Assembly (NCBI RefSeq): GCF_012516435.1
Contig: NZ_CP051216.1
Span: 2,374,001-2,438,000 of the forward strand
Reading direction: 5' to 3'
Source of the DNA: Pseudodesulfovibrio sp. zrk46
GTDB lineage: Bacteria; Desulfobacterota; Desulfovibrionia; Desulfovibrionales; Desulfovibrionaceae
DNA: 64,000 nt
Shown piece by piece: positions 45,795 through 54,305 of this stretch. A program made the translations under genes and the position numbers. The notes below the pieces were generated by a model that searched no databases, had not been told where the DNA came from, and was given only the letters and a program-made list of their open reading frames with translations. Numbering within the stretch: position 1 is the stretch's first letter; each line of letters starts with the position of its first letter.

Positions 45795-47060
45795 ATGAAA
45801 TCGCTTAAGAAATATACAACGAATTTGATTATCCTCTGGCTGTGCTCGTTCATGGCCCTGGGAGGATGCAAAACCACCGGCTTCGGCTCCCCGCCTCCCA
45901 TTGGCCCGCCTCCGTCTTCGGAAATGCTGGAGACAGATGATCAGACGATGGCCGAGGCCGAGGTCGCCAAGGCTCCTCGATTGGACGTTATTGTGCCGGT
46001 GTTCGATCCGAATCTTCCTGACCCCAACGATAAGAAAAAGAAGGATAAGGACGAGGGACTTTGGCCCGAAGTGCGCCGCGCCGAGGCCAATCGATTTGCC
46101 TACAAGATGAAGCAGGCTCTTGAAGAGACGGACTCGTTCGGGGCCGTGCGAGTGACGCCCGACGCCACTGCCACCGGAGAGATCTATGTCCAAGGAAAAA
46201 TCCTTGAATCCAATGGAATGGATGTTGAGATCGAAATTACAGTCACGGATATTTCCGGCCATAAGTGGTTTTCCAAGAAGTTCTCTTATGAGGTGGACGA
46301 GACATTCTTCGCAACTGCGAGTAACAAGGGGAAGGATCCTTATGAACCTGTCTTTGTTGAAGCGGCGCAATATATTGTCGAGGAGCTGAAAGATCAGGAC
46401 GCCAAGCGTGCCGAGGATCTTCAGCGTTTGGCAAAGCTTCGCTTCGGTGCCAATTTTTCTGAGGCCTACTTCGCCGAGTATATTGAAGAGAAACGCGGCA
46501 AAGTCTACATCACCGCCTATCCTGACTCAGAGGATGCCATGCTGAACCGTCTCGAGGCCATCCGATATCGGGATCAGATGTTCGTGGACGGTTTGCAGGA
46601 CAATTATCGTGCGTTCAACGACAAGATGAATGAATCCTATACTGTTTGGCAGGAGTCGGCTCTCAACGAGCAGATCGCTTTGGCCGAGGTTCGCAAAAAG
46701 TCTTTCGGTAAGGCTGTTGGCGGTATACTTCTGGTGGCACTGGGCGTGGGGCTTGCCGTCGCGTCGGGTAACGGCAATGCTGCAACCCAGACCACGGGAG
46801 CCATTGCAGGTGTTACCTTGGGTGTCGTTGGTGCAGCCAAACTCATGGAAGCTGCTGACACGGCAGAAGAAGCGGAGTTCCACAAGGAGTCTTTGAACGA
46901 GCTTGGGAAGTCTCTGGACATCGAACTGGGGCCGCAGGTGGTGGAATTCAATGACCAGACCGAGGAGATCACTGGTTCGGCCAAGGAGCAGTTCGGCCAG
47001 TGGCGTGAATTCCTGCAGCGCATCTACGAACAGGAAAAGACCCCTGACGTGCAACTCTAG
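45795..47060 (+). CDS. Lipoprotein of the envelope operon
   Basis: 421 residues with a lipoprotein signal ending MALGGC. The mature part starts with a Pro-rich linker, then an alpha/beta region (about 50-200, FAYKMKQALEETDSFGAVRVTPD, EIYVQGKILESNGMDVEIEI) that resembles periplasmic domains binding components of secretion systems. A hydrophobic pair near 300-345 (VGGILLVALGVGLAVASGNGNAA, GAIAGVTLGVVGAAKLM) looks like a glycine-rich membrane hairpin. AGGAG precedes ATG. No family recognised. Confidence 0.75.
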   Translation: MKSLKKYTTNLIILWLCSFMALGGCKTTGFGSPPPIGPPPSSEMLETDDQTMAEAEVAKAPRLDVIVPVFDPNLPDPNDKKKKDKDEGLWPEVRRAEANRFAYKMKQALEETDSFGAVRVTPDATATGEIYVQGKILESNGMDVEIEITVTDISGHKWFSKKFSYEVDETFFATASNKGKDPYEPVFVEAAQYIVEELKDQDAKRAEDLQRLAKLRFGANFSEAYFAEYIEEKRGKVYITAYPDSEDAMLNRLEAIRYRDQMFVDGLQDNYRAFNDKMNESYTVWQESALNEQIALAEVRKKSFGKAVGGILLVALGVGLAVASGNGNAATQTTGAIAGVTLGVVGAAKLMEAADTAEEAEFHKESLNELGKSLDIELGPQVVEFNDQTEEITGSAKEQFGQWREFLQRIYEQEKTPDVQL

Positions 47061-47080
47061 GTTCCCAGGTTGATCCTGAC

Positions 47081-48544
47081 ATGCTTGAAGAAAAACTGAA
47101 GAGCTCGCAGGCGGGGTCGAATAAGTCGTTCCTTATCCTTGCGACAGCCATTGTTATTGTAATCGCTGTAACCGTGTTGTTGGCTGCTGAGTTGATACTG
47201 AATCCGGACAATTCAGAGGAACAGGCGCACAGTGTTGAGGCGCCCGTTGTGGAGAAGGCGTCAACGCCTTCGGTCCAGCCGGAACAGTCGGAAAATGGCA
47301 GGGAACAGGCTGCGGAAGAAGAGCGTATTGCGTTCAAGGCAATGCTTTCTGAGTACGAGTCGAACATCAAAGCTCTCGTGGAAGCGCCAGAATTCGCCGT
47401 TTGGGATGAAGTCTCACAGGCCCGGTTCCTTAAAATGAAGGGACAGATAATGGCCGACGTGGGCACTGGGAAATATGGGCGCGCTCGGGACGAGCTGGCA
47501 GAACTCATTCAACAGGCGACCAAAGTGATCAGCGAGCGTGACGCCGCTGTGGCGGAGAGCATCGAACAAGCGAAGAGTGCCCTGAAGGAAAATGCACCGC
47601 AAAAGGCTCGTGCTCACTTCTTACGCGTCAAGGAACTTGCGCCTCATTCGCCCGAACTTTCGGCCCTGGAGCCTCAAGTAGCAACGTTGCCGCAGGTGGT
47701 GGAGTTGCTGGAGCAGGCACACTTGGCGAAGGTTCAAGGTGATATGAAGGGTGAGTTGGCGGCTTGGAAGGAAATAGCGAAAGTCGATCCGACCAACGGG
47801 GAAGCTGAGGAACGAATTGCCCTGATCCAGAACACCATTTTCGAGCAGGAGCTTTCATCTCATTTGCAAAAGGCCATGGCAGCCCTTGAAGCCCGTCGAC
47901 CGGATTTGGCCCAGAAAAGCCTGAATAAGGCTCGCCAAATGGCCCCCAAACGTGACGAGGTTGTTCATCTTCAACGAGAGATCAATACACTTGCCAAAGA
48001 GCTTAGATACAATGCATTGGTCAAGCAGGCGAGGGCGTATGCGGCCAAGGACGATTGGTCCAGCGTGCTGTCCAGTTACAACGATGCCGCCAAGATCAAT
48101 GGTTCCTCAGCCGAAGTCGTAAGCGGCATCAAACGGGCGCAGACCGTGTTGGGAATCCGTGCCGCCATAAAAGAGAAACTTGGCAAACCGTACCGGCTGT
48201 CCACCAAGGTTGGTGAGAAGCAGGCCCGTGCGCTTCTTCAGGAAGCCAGCGGGGTCTTTGAAATCAGTTCGTCCACGGAGGAGCTGGCAAAGAAGCTGGA
48301 CGCACTTCTGCAACTGTACACCAAACCAGTGATGGTCCGCGTCACCTCCGACGGCAAGACGTTCGTGCAGGTCAAGGGTGTGGGCAAAGTCGGCAAAGTC
48401 ACCGAGAAAACCATTCAAATCCGCCCAGGACGATATGTCTTTGAGGGGAAACGTGACGGGTTTGTGTCCAAGGCGACGACAGTTGAGATACCGCCTTCCG
48501 GCAAGACCATGGTGATTCATGTGGTCTGTGAGACAACTATCTAG
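47081..48544 (+). CDS. Single-pass membrane protein with helical repeats and PEGA-like end
   Basis: 487 residues. One transmembrane helix (about 15-40), then a helical region of TPR-like repeats to about 400 (for example ALKENAPQKARAHFLRVKELAP), and a beta-rich end (ITIQIRPGRYVFEGKRDGFVSKATTVEIPP type) like a PEGA domain. Most of it would lie in the periplasm. It follows the lipoprotein gene by 20 bases. Confidence 0.75.
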   Translation: MLEEKLKSSQAGSNKSFLILATAIVIVIAVTVLLAAELILNPDNSEEQAHSVEAPVVEKASTPSVQPEQSENGREQAAEEERIAFKAMLSEYESNIKALVEAPEFAVWDEVSQARFLKMKGQIMADVGTGKYGRARDELAELIQQATKVISERDAAVAESIEQAKSALKENAPQKARAHFLRVKELAPHSPELSALEPQVATLPQVVELLEQAHLAKVQGDMKGELAAWKEIAKVDPTNGEAEERIALIQNTIFEQELSSHLQKAMAALEARRPDLAQKSLNKARQMAPKRDEVVHLQREINTLAKELRYNALVKQARAYAAKDDWSSVLSSYNDAAKINGSSAEVVSGIKRAQTVLGIRAAIKEKLGKPYRLSTKVGEKQARALLQEASGVFEISSSTEELAKKLDALLQLYTKPVMVRVTSDGKTFVQVKGVGKVGKVTEKTIQIRPGRYVFEGKRDGFVSKATTVEIPPSGKTMVIHVVCETTI

Positions 48545-48714
48545 GGCAGGCAAGATGACTCCTGCTCCAGTATGAGAATCAGCTTCACGCAAATGTGATA
48601 CAGAGTTGATTCATTAGTATTTTCAGTGGCTGCAAGTGCGGCTCAGTGTGTCAGACTTCTTCGACCGCGAGCCTTTGCCATTTTGCAGCTCTCGATCAGG
48701 GGAGAAGAACAGGA

Positions 48715-50811
48715 ATGGCCATGAAGAAGGATCAGTTTCGAGAAGCCTTGCGAGCCGGGCGAAGTGCGAACGGTGACAGTCAGGAACCGGAACTGAACAA
48801 TCGGCTGACGGAGAAGTTGCAGCAAGAGAAGGCGCAGAAGCGCAGATTGCTTTTGGTGATCGGCGTGGTTGCCGGTGTGTTTTTGTCGGTGGCGGCTACT
48901 CTTGCCTTTATGGCTCATGGAACGACTGTTCTTGTGGAACCCCAAGAGGCTGCAGAGAACGCTTCCATAGATGTTGGCGGCTTCGGTTTCCTTATGGGTG
49001 ACTATGCCCTCTCCTTCAGTTCGGACCCAGCAGTCACAGTCTCATCTCCCGGATATCAAACGGCTCGAGTCGATTTTCCGGACGGGGATGTAACCCTGCA
49101 CGTCTCGCTGGAAGAAAGCCCAGCCCAATTGTCGTTGAAGCTGGAACCTGCATATGAAGACGCCCGGTGGACACTGAACGGAATGCTTGTTGGGACGGGG
49201 GCCACCCTCGAAAAAGAGGTGCCTGCAGGTGATTATGAACTTAAGGTAGCAAGCCTTTCCTTCATGCCAACAGAGCAAAGCTTTACTGTCGATAGAGGCC
49301 AGGAATTTCGGAAAGTCCTTGTAGTAGAACCGGTGAAGGGGAAGCTTGATCTGGCCTCCACACCTGTAGGGGCAACCATCTTTCTTAATGGGGAAGATAT
49401 CGGCGTTACGCCCCAGACCGTGGATGTCCTCGGCGGAAAGCACGAGGTCATGATCAGCTTGGCAGAGCACTCACCTGTCACTGAAACCATTGCCATCACC
49501 TCAGCAAAGACCAAGGCAAAGCGCGAATATCACCTCTTCCTGCAACCGGGAGAGCTGACCGTCAACGCCGCTCCCAAGGGAGGCCTACTGCTGGTCAACG
49601 GCCTCAAGGCGACACCGTCCGAGGTCAAATCCGTGCCTCCGCGAAAAGAAGTTCTCATTTCTTATAAGATTCCCGGGTTCAGCAAGAAGACTGAATCCGT
49701 GACACTTGCCCCCGGCGAAAAGCGCACTATCACCATGAACCTCAAGAGCGAGAAGGGCGTTGTGGAAATCATCTCCACTCCTGCGGCCGAGGTCGTGATG
49801 AATGGAACCGTTCTGGGGCAGGCGCCGCTGACGATTTCAATGCCGACCGTGCAGCAGACCATTGTCCTTCGGGCCGAGGGATATCAGTCTATCACGCAGA
49901 AGGTGATTCCCAAGAAAGGAGTGACGACCCGGGTGAACGTCAAGCTTGTGTCGAACAAGCAGGCGGCCATGGCCAAGGCGACGAAGGCTGCCCAGAGCGG
50001 TGGCAAGGGAAGCGCTGTGGGCATGGAGATGGCTTTATTCTCACCCGCTGGTGATATGTGCATTCTGGGAGCACCCCGTCACGAGCAGGGGCAGCGTGCC
50101 AATGAGTTTCAGCGCAAGGTCAAGCTTGTGCGTCCCTTCTTGGCAGGTAGATATGAAGTCAGCAACGGACAGTTTGCCCGGTTCTCTGGCAGCCCTCGAG
50201 GCCCCCAAAACCAACCGGTGGTAAACGTGACCTGGCTGGAAGCCGCCAAATTCTGCAACTGGCTGAGCGCGCAGGAACATCTGCCGCCGTTTTATGTGAT
50301 TCAAGGTGGAAAGCTGCGCGGGATGAATAAGAAATCCAAAGGCTACCGACTGCTTACAGAGGCCGAGTGGGAGTGGCTTGCCCGTAAAGCCGGGCGCAAG
50401 CAGCAGACGATATTTCCCTGGGGCGATACGGCTGTGATTCCCGATGACGTGGGCAACATTGCCGACGAATCTGCTCAGGGGAAAACCAAATTCTATGTGC
50501 CGGGCTACAATGATAACCACGCGGGACTTGCTCCTGTGGGTTCTTTCAAGCCCAATGAATCCGGACTGTATGACTTGACTGGCAACGTCTCTGAATGGGT
50601 GAATGATTTTTACGTATGGCAAGTCCCCAAGGCAGGTCAGATTCTCATTGATCCTCTTGGCCCTGCGGCAGGGGAAAAGCACGTTTACAAAGGCTCCAGT
50701 TGGCGCTCCGGTACGCGCACGCCGCTTCGAGCCGCCTATCGCGATCCCTCTACCCAAGGCAAGGATGACCTTGGATTCAGAGTCGCCAGGTACGTGTACG
50801 CTGACGAATAA
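48715..50811 (+). CDS. Membrane-anchored PEGA-repeat protein with FGE-like (sulfatase-modifying fold) domain
   Basis: 698 residues. One transmembrane helix (about 45-67), three PEGA-type beta domains (about 208-275, 280-345, 348-410; STPVGATIFLNGEDIGVTP is typical), then an FGE-sulfatase domain from about 436 (AGRYEVSNGQFARF, YRLLTEAEWEWLARKAG, FPWGD, GLYDLTGNVSEWVND, DLGFRVAR). The paired cysteines needed for formylglycine formation are absent near the end, so it is likely a binding rather than a catalytic domain. The start at 48715 has GGAGAAG upstream. Confidence 0.87.
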   Translation: MAMKKDQFREALRAGRSANGDSQEPELNNRLTEKLQQEKAQKRRLLLVIGVVAGVFLSVAATLAFMAHGTTVLVEPQEAAENASIDVGGFGFLMGDYALSFSSDPAVTVSSPGYQTARVDFPDGDVTLHVSLEESPAQLSLKLEPAYEDARWTLNGMLVGTGATLEKEVPAGDYELKVASLSFMPTEQSFTVDRGQEFRKVLVVEPVKGKLDLASTPVGATIFLNGEDIGVTPQTVDVLGGKHEVMISLAEHSPVTETIAITSAKTKAKREYHLFLQPGELTVNAAPKGGLLLVNGLKATPSEVKSVPPRKEVLISYKIPGFSKKTESVTLAPGEKRTITMNLKSEKGVVEIISTPAAEVVMNGTVLGQAPLTISMPTVQQTIVLRAEGYQSITQKVIPKKGVTTRVNVKLVSNKQAAMAKATKAAQSGGKGSAVGMEMALFSPAGDMCILGAPRHEQGQRANEFQRKVKLVRPFLAGRYEVSNGQFARFSGSPRGPQNQPVVNVTWLEAAKFCNWLSAQEHLPPFYVIQGGKLRGMNKKSKGYRLLTEAEWEWLARKAGRKQQTIFPWGDTAVIPDDVGNIADESAQGKTKFYVPGYNDNHAGLAPVGSFKPNESGLYDLTGNVSEWVNDFYVWQVPKAGQILIDPLGPAAGEKHVYKGSSWRSGTRTPLRAAYRDPSTQGKDDLGFRVARYVYADE

Positions 50812-50824
50812 TGGAGATATCAAG

Positions 50825-50968
50825 ATGAAGTTCAAAACCAAGAAAATGCTCCTCGTCGCGAGCATTGTCACACTGGTTGTGGTGGCTGCCCTTGGCATCG
50901 CCATGGCTCGGTCAAATCAGTCGTATTTCAGCCTCACTTCTCCGGCTTCGTTCCCGGTAGATATTTAG
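50825..50968 (+). CDS. 47-residue single-pass membrane peptide
   Basis: MKFKTKKMLLVASIVTLVV and onward: a basic start, one helix of about 22 residues, then a short polar tail ending PVDI. GGAGAT precedes the ATG, and the gene is 13 bases after the previous stop and 9 before the next start, so it belongs to the operon. It may be a small subunit of the channel encoded next. Confidence 0.65.
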   Translation: MKFKTKKMLLVASIVTLVVVAALGIAMARSNQSYFSLTSPASFPVDI

Positions 50969-50977
50969 GAGACCCGC

Positions 50978-51784
50978 ATGGTCAATATGATCAAGAGTAT
51001 TTTGGCGCTGATCGCCTCTATCGTAGTGGTTCACATGAGCTATCTGGCTTATATTCGGCCGCAGGCAAGCAAGCTGATCGATGCAGCCCGTGCGGCCGGT
51101 CAGGCTCCTCCTCGCGACTTCACCATCATCCTGAGGGATTATGAGCAGGAGATATGCATCATCCTGCTGCTGTGGGGCGCGTTTCTGATTGTTTCCAAAT
51201 GCCTGGCCGTCCTCCGGGAAGAACGTCATCTGTTCAGCCTTGATCTCTACAAAGAAGCCGAAGAGCATGCCATTGAGATTGCCAGGGAGAACGGAGGTGG
51301 TGATGTCACCCAGAAGGATATCCTCCTCGGCCTCGACAGCCTTCCCAGCAGCCTGCGCGATACGGCCCTGCTCAAGGTGCTGCGTGCAGGCCTTCGCCGC
51401 TACTTGATCACCGGCAACGTCCAGAACGCAGCCGATGCCATTGAATCGGGCATTGATGCAGTGGGTTCACGCATGGACGCGGAGAATTCCATGATCCGCT
51501 ACATCATCTGGGCCATTCCCAGTATCGGCTTTATCGGCACCGTTCGGGGTATCGGTGAGGCCCTTTCGCAGGCCAATCAGGCTCTTTCAGGGGATATCGG
51601 CGGCATGACCGGCAGTTTGGGCGTGGCCTTCAACTCCACCTTGGTGGCCCTGCTCATCTCCATTGTACTCATGTTTCTGCTGAATTATCTCCAGCGGCTC
51701 CAAGATGATTTGCTTGTGGAGACACAAAGCTACTGTGAAGAAAAGCTCCTGAACCGGATCAGCAGGGTCGATGAAGCGGCGTAA
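50978..51784 (+). CDS. MotA/TolQ/ExbB-family proton-channel-like protein
   Basis: 268 residues. Transmembrane helices lie at about 5-22, 55-75, 168-195 and 212-235. The conserved C-terminal pair of helices with IWAIPSIGFIGTVRGIGEAL and GSLGVAFNSTLVALLISIVLMF is the hallmark of the ExbB/TolQ/MotA family. It follows AGGAG. These proteins use the proton gradient to drive a partner (ExbD, TolR, MotB). The partner would be the following genes, which overlap by 14 bases. Confidence 0.88.
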   Translation: MVNMIKSILALIASIVVVHMSYLAYIRPQASKLIDAARAAGQAPPRDFTIILRDYEQEICIILLLWGAFLIVSKCLAVLREERHLFSLDLYKEAEEHAIEIARENGGGDVTQKDILLGLDSLPSSLRDTALLKVLRAGLRRYLITGNVQNAADAIESGIDAVGSRMDAENSMIRYIIWAIPSIGFIGTVRGIGEALSQANQALSGDIGGMTGSLGVAFNSTLVALLISIVLMFLLNYLQRLQDDLLVETQSYCEEKLLNRISRVDEAA

Positions 51785-52844
51785 AAGCAGAGAAATCGCA
51801 GGCTCAAGCCTGGCGTTTCTTGATGTCCTGGCCTGTGGTCTGGGTGCGGTCGTGCTGTTGCTGACCCTTGCTCAGGAGCAGGTGTTCGGGCTTAACGGCG
51901 AAGACCAGCGGCTGACCACGGAGTTGGCCGAGCTGCAGAGCCGTAGCGCTGAGGTCGAGAAGGAGATCGCCAGAATCACCCAATCCGGTCAGGCGGTCAG
52001 TGATGAAATCAAGGATACCTCCGAGGCGCTGGCAGTGGTGAAGGATAAGGCTGCCCGCCAGTCGGACGTGGCCGACACAGCGCGCAAGAACAAGGCCTCC
52101 CTTATCGAAGGCATAAAGAAAATCAAGCTGAACAACCCTGAGGATGTAATCGAAACGCCTGATCAGTCTGGCGAAGAGGATTACCTCATCGGCCTGAAGG
52201 TTGAAGGCCAGCGTATTGCTATCCTTGTGGACTGCAGCGCGTCCATGACCGATGAGAGACTCATCGACATCATTCGGCGCAAGAACTCTTCCGATGCAGA
52301 GAAAAAGAAAGGGCCCAAATGGCGCCGGACAATACGCACGCTTCGCTGGCTGTTGGCCCGTCTTCCCAGAGCCTCGATGGTGACTGTCATCGCCTATAAC
52401 GAGACGGCAAGAAATCTCGGCGCGAAAGAATGGACCAGCTCTGTGGACGAAAAGGGGCTGACGAACATCCTGTCCAATGCCAATGAGATTGTTCCAACAG
52501 GTCCCACCAATCTGTCCAGCGCTCTCAAAGCCGCTCGGGAACTCAATCCGTCTGATTTGTATATCATCACCGATGGACTGCCCACCAAGGGAGACTCTGG
52601 CTGGGGGCGTCTCAATGTGTTTTCCGGTTGCAGCTCCATTCTGGGGAGTTCAAGCAAAATTTCTGGTGAGTGCCGGGCCCGGCTGTTTGAAGAAAGTGTG
52701 AAGAAAAGCGGATTGTCTCTCTCGCGCAAGGTTAATGTTATTTTGCTTCCCATCGAGGGTGATCCCTATGCTCCCAGATATTACTGGGAGTGGACGGCAT
52801 TGACCGGTGGGCTGTTCATTGCGCCTGCACAGGATTGGCCATGA
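51771..52844 (+). CDS. Transmembrane-coiled-coil-vWA protein 1, probable partner of the channel
   Basis: 357 residues. The N-terminal segment SLAFLDVLACGLGAVVLLLTL (about 14-36) is a transmembrane helix with an Asp at its start, then a coiled coil (about 45-115), then a von Willebrand A domain from about 147 with MIDAS DCSAS and further conserved YNETARNL and ITDGLP. ExbD/TolR/MotB proteins share the layout of one helix with a functional Asp and a periplasmic domain, so a role as the stator partner is inferred. It overlaps both neighbours. Confidence 0.85.
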   Translation: MKRRKSREIAGSSLAFLDVLACGLGAVVLLLTLAQEQVFGLNGEDQRLTTELAELQSRSAEVEKEIARITQSGQAVSDEIKDTSEALAVVKDKAARQSDVADTARKNKASLIEGIKKIKLNNPEDVIETPDQSGEEDYLIGLKVEGQRIAILVDCSASMTDERLIDIIRRKNSSDAEKKKGPKWRRTIRTLRWLLARLPRASMVTVIAYNETARNLGAKEWTSSVDEKGLTNILSNANEIVPTGPTNLSSALKAARELNPSDLYIITDGLPTKGDSGWGRLNVFSGCSSILGSSSKISGECRARLFEESVKKSGLSLSRKVNVILLPIEGDPYAPRYYWEWTALTGGLFIAPAQDWP

Positions 52845-53794
52845 GAAGAAAGAGCCGCGAATTAGATATTTTCAGCCTGTCGTTTCTCGACGTCTTTGCC
52901 TGTGCTTTGGGGGCAACAATTTTGTTGGTGTTGGTTTCCAACTTCACCAAGAGCAACGCTGCCGTTTCGGCCACCGAGGGGATCGAAGACAAACTTGAGC
53001 TGATCCTTTCCGAGGAGAAGAGACTTCAGGGCCTTGAACAGCTCCTTGCCGAAAAGAAGCAGGGACTATCGGACAGTCAGTTGCTGCTACAGCGGTTGAA
53101 GCAATTTCTGGCCGACCAGAAGATGGGTATAGGGGCGACCAATCAGGAGCTTGAGAAGCTCATGGAAGAGAATGAAGGTCTTGCTCTGGTACAGTCGTCC
53201 CTGAAGAAGGCCGCAGCTATCAGGCCAAATTCCGCTACCGTCCGGGACAAAGAGGAAGTGGGCGGCATCCCGGTGGACAGTGAGTACATCATCTTCATCA
53301 TCGATACGTCGGGCAGTATGATGGCCATTTGGCCTCGGGTGCTGCGTGAGATGGAACATATTCTTGAGATCCATCCACAGGTGAAGGGCTTTCAGGTGAT
53401 GAACGACAATGGTTTTCTTGCCCTTGTCGGGTATCAAGGAAAATGGATTCCGGACTCCAAGTCGCGCCGTAGGGCCATCCTCAAACGCCTGAATAATTGG
53501 CAGCGCGCCTCCAACAGCAGTCCTGTCGAGGGGCTTGAGAAGGCGTTGAGGCAATATGCACACAAGGCCACCTCCCTTTCCATTTACATCATCGGCGATG
53601 ACTACTCCGGAGCCGCATTTGATCAGGTTCTGAGTACTATCAACCGATTGAACAGGTCCGGGAATAACGGCAAACGTCAAGCCAAAATTCATGCGGTAGG
53701 CTTCTTGTCGAATAATACAACGGGCCGATTCCCAGTTCTTATGACTGAAGTGACAAGGCAGAACGGCGGTACGTTTATAGCACTGCCGCGATAG
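52841..53794 (+). CDS. Transmembrane-coiled-coil-vWA protein 2
   Basis: 317 residues. The ATG overlaps the stop of the previous gene (ATGA). It repeats the architecture: SLSFLDVFACALGATILLVLV helix, coiled coil about 45-110, and vWA from about 148 with MIDAS DTSGS. It is clearly paralogous in its N-terminus to protein 1; the two could form a heterodimer under the channel. Last gene of the operon; no terminator hairpin with T run was recognised. Confidence 0.85.
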   Translation: MRRKSRELDIFSLSFLDVFACALGATILLVLVSNFTKSNAAVSATEGIEDKLELILSEEKRLQGLEQLLAEKKQGLSDSQLLLQRLKQFLADQKMGIGATNQELEKLMEENEGLALVQSSLKKAAAIRPNSATVRDKEEVGGIPVDSEYIIFIIDTSGSMMAIWPRVLREMEHILEIHPQVKGFQVMNDNGFLALVGYQGKWIPDSKSRRRAILKRLNNWQRASNSSPVEGLEKALRQYAHKATSLSIYIIGDDYSGAAFDQVLSTINRLNRSGNNGKRQAKIHAVGFLSNNTTGRFPVLMTEVTRQNGGTFIALPR

Positions 53795-54305
53795 TTTTGG
53801 AGAGATCAGGGATTGAATCAATACTAGGCTTCGAAACATCGTCGCCCCTCAAAAGTGAACCATTTCAAGTTAATTGTATGGGCGTTAACTATTTTGCTTG
53901 TTGCGTGCAATTATCGCAATCATTTCGAACTCATAGTCGATAGGGTTATCTGGTTGTCATTTGGCTTTTCATCGGAGTCTTCCTTCGAAGGTTCAAAACG
54001 ACGTAACGGCCCTGAACAATGTAGCTTTCCAGAGTGAAGCAGGGGAAAAGCATTTTCAAGCTCTTCCTTTGAAAGGGGGATGTTTGGATTTGAGTCATCT
54101 TTGGGAAGCGTTTGGGTATTCTTTTTCATCTGTCACCTTTCTAGGGTTTTCGACCTTAATAGACTCAAGTCCTATCTGAAGTGAAGCAAGCGGGGCAGAA
54201 TCGACACCTCTTGGCAGAGTCTTCTGTCCAGATAAAAGGGGAATTAGGAGGGGGGCTGTTTTCTCCAGTGCCTTCGTTTTTCGCCATATGAAAAGATTCC
54301 TTCTC
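53795..54305 (+). other. 511-base region between the envelope operon and the type I secretion genes
   Basis: Base use is more AT-rich than on either side. Apart from the small minus-strand ORF at 53920-54129 I see nothing firm. A plus-strand ORF with a lipobox-like LVAC at 53855 has no ribosome-binding site. Confidence 0.4.
53920..54129 (-). CDS. Small hydrophilic protein, hypothetical
   Basis: 69 residues beginning MKKNTQTLPKDDSNPN, with AAAGGTGA six bases before the ATG. It is rich in Asp, Glu, Ser and Lys and has an LSKEELENAFPLL helix. It lies 176 bases downstream of the adaptor gene on the same strand. Coding is supported by composition and the ribosome-binding site only; no family recognised. 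Confidence 0.42.
   Translation of the reverse strand: MKKNTQTLPKDDSNPNIPLSKEELENAFPLLHSGKLHCSGPLRRFEPSKEDSDEKPNDNQITLSTMSSK

Noticed and set aside
50978-53794. Zorya-type anti-phage system
   Set aside because: A MotA-like channel is present, but there is no MotB-type peptidoglycan-binding protein and no ZorC/ZorD helicase or nuclease; the vWA and PEGA/FGE partners do not fit.
53855-54037. Small lipoprotein on the plus strand
   Set aside because: A LVAC motif is present, but there is no ribosome-binding site and the sequence after it has no coding character; the minus-strand ORF in the same place has a better ribosome site.
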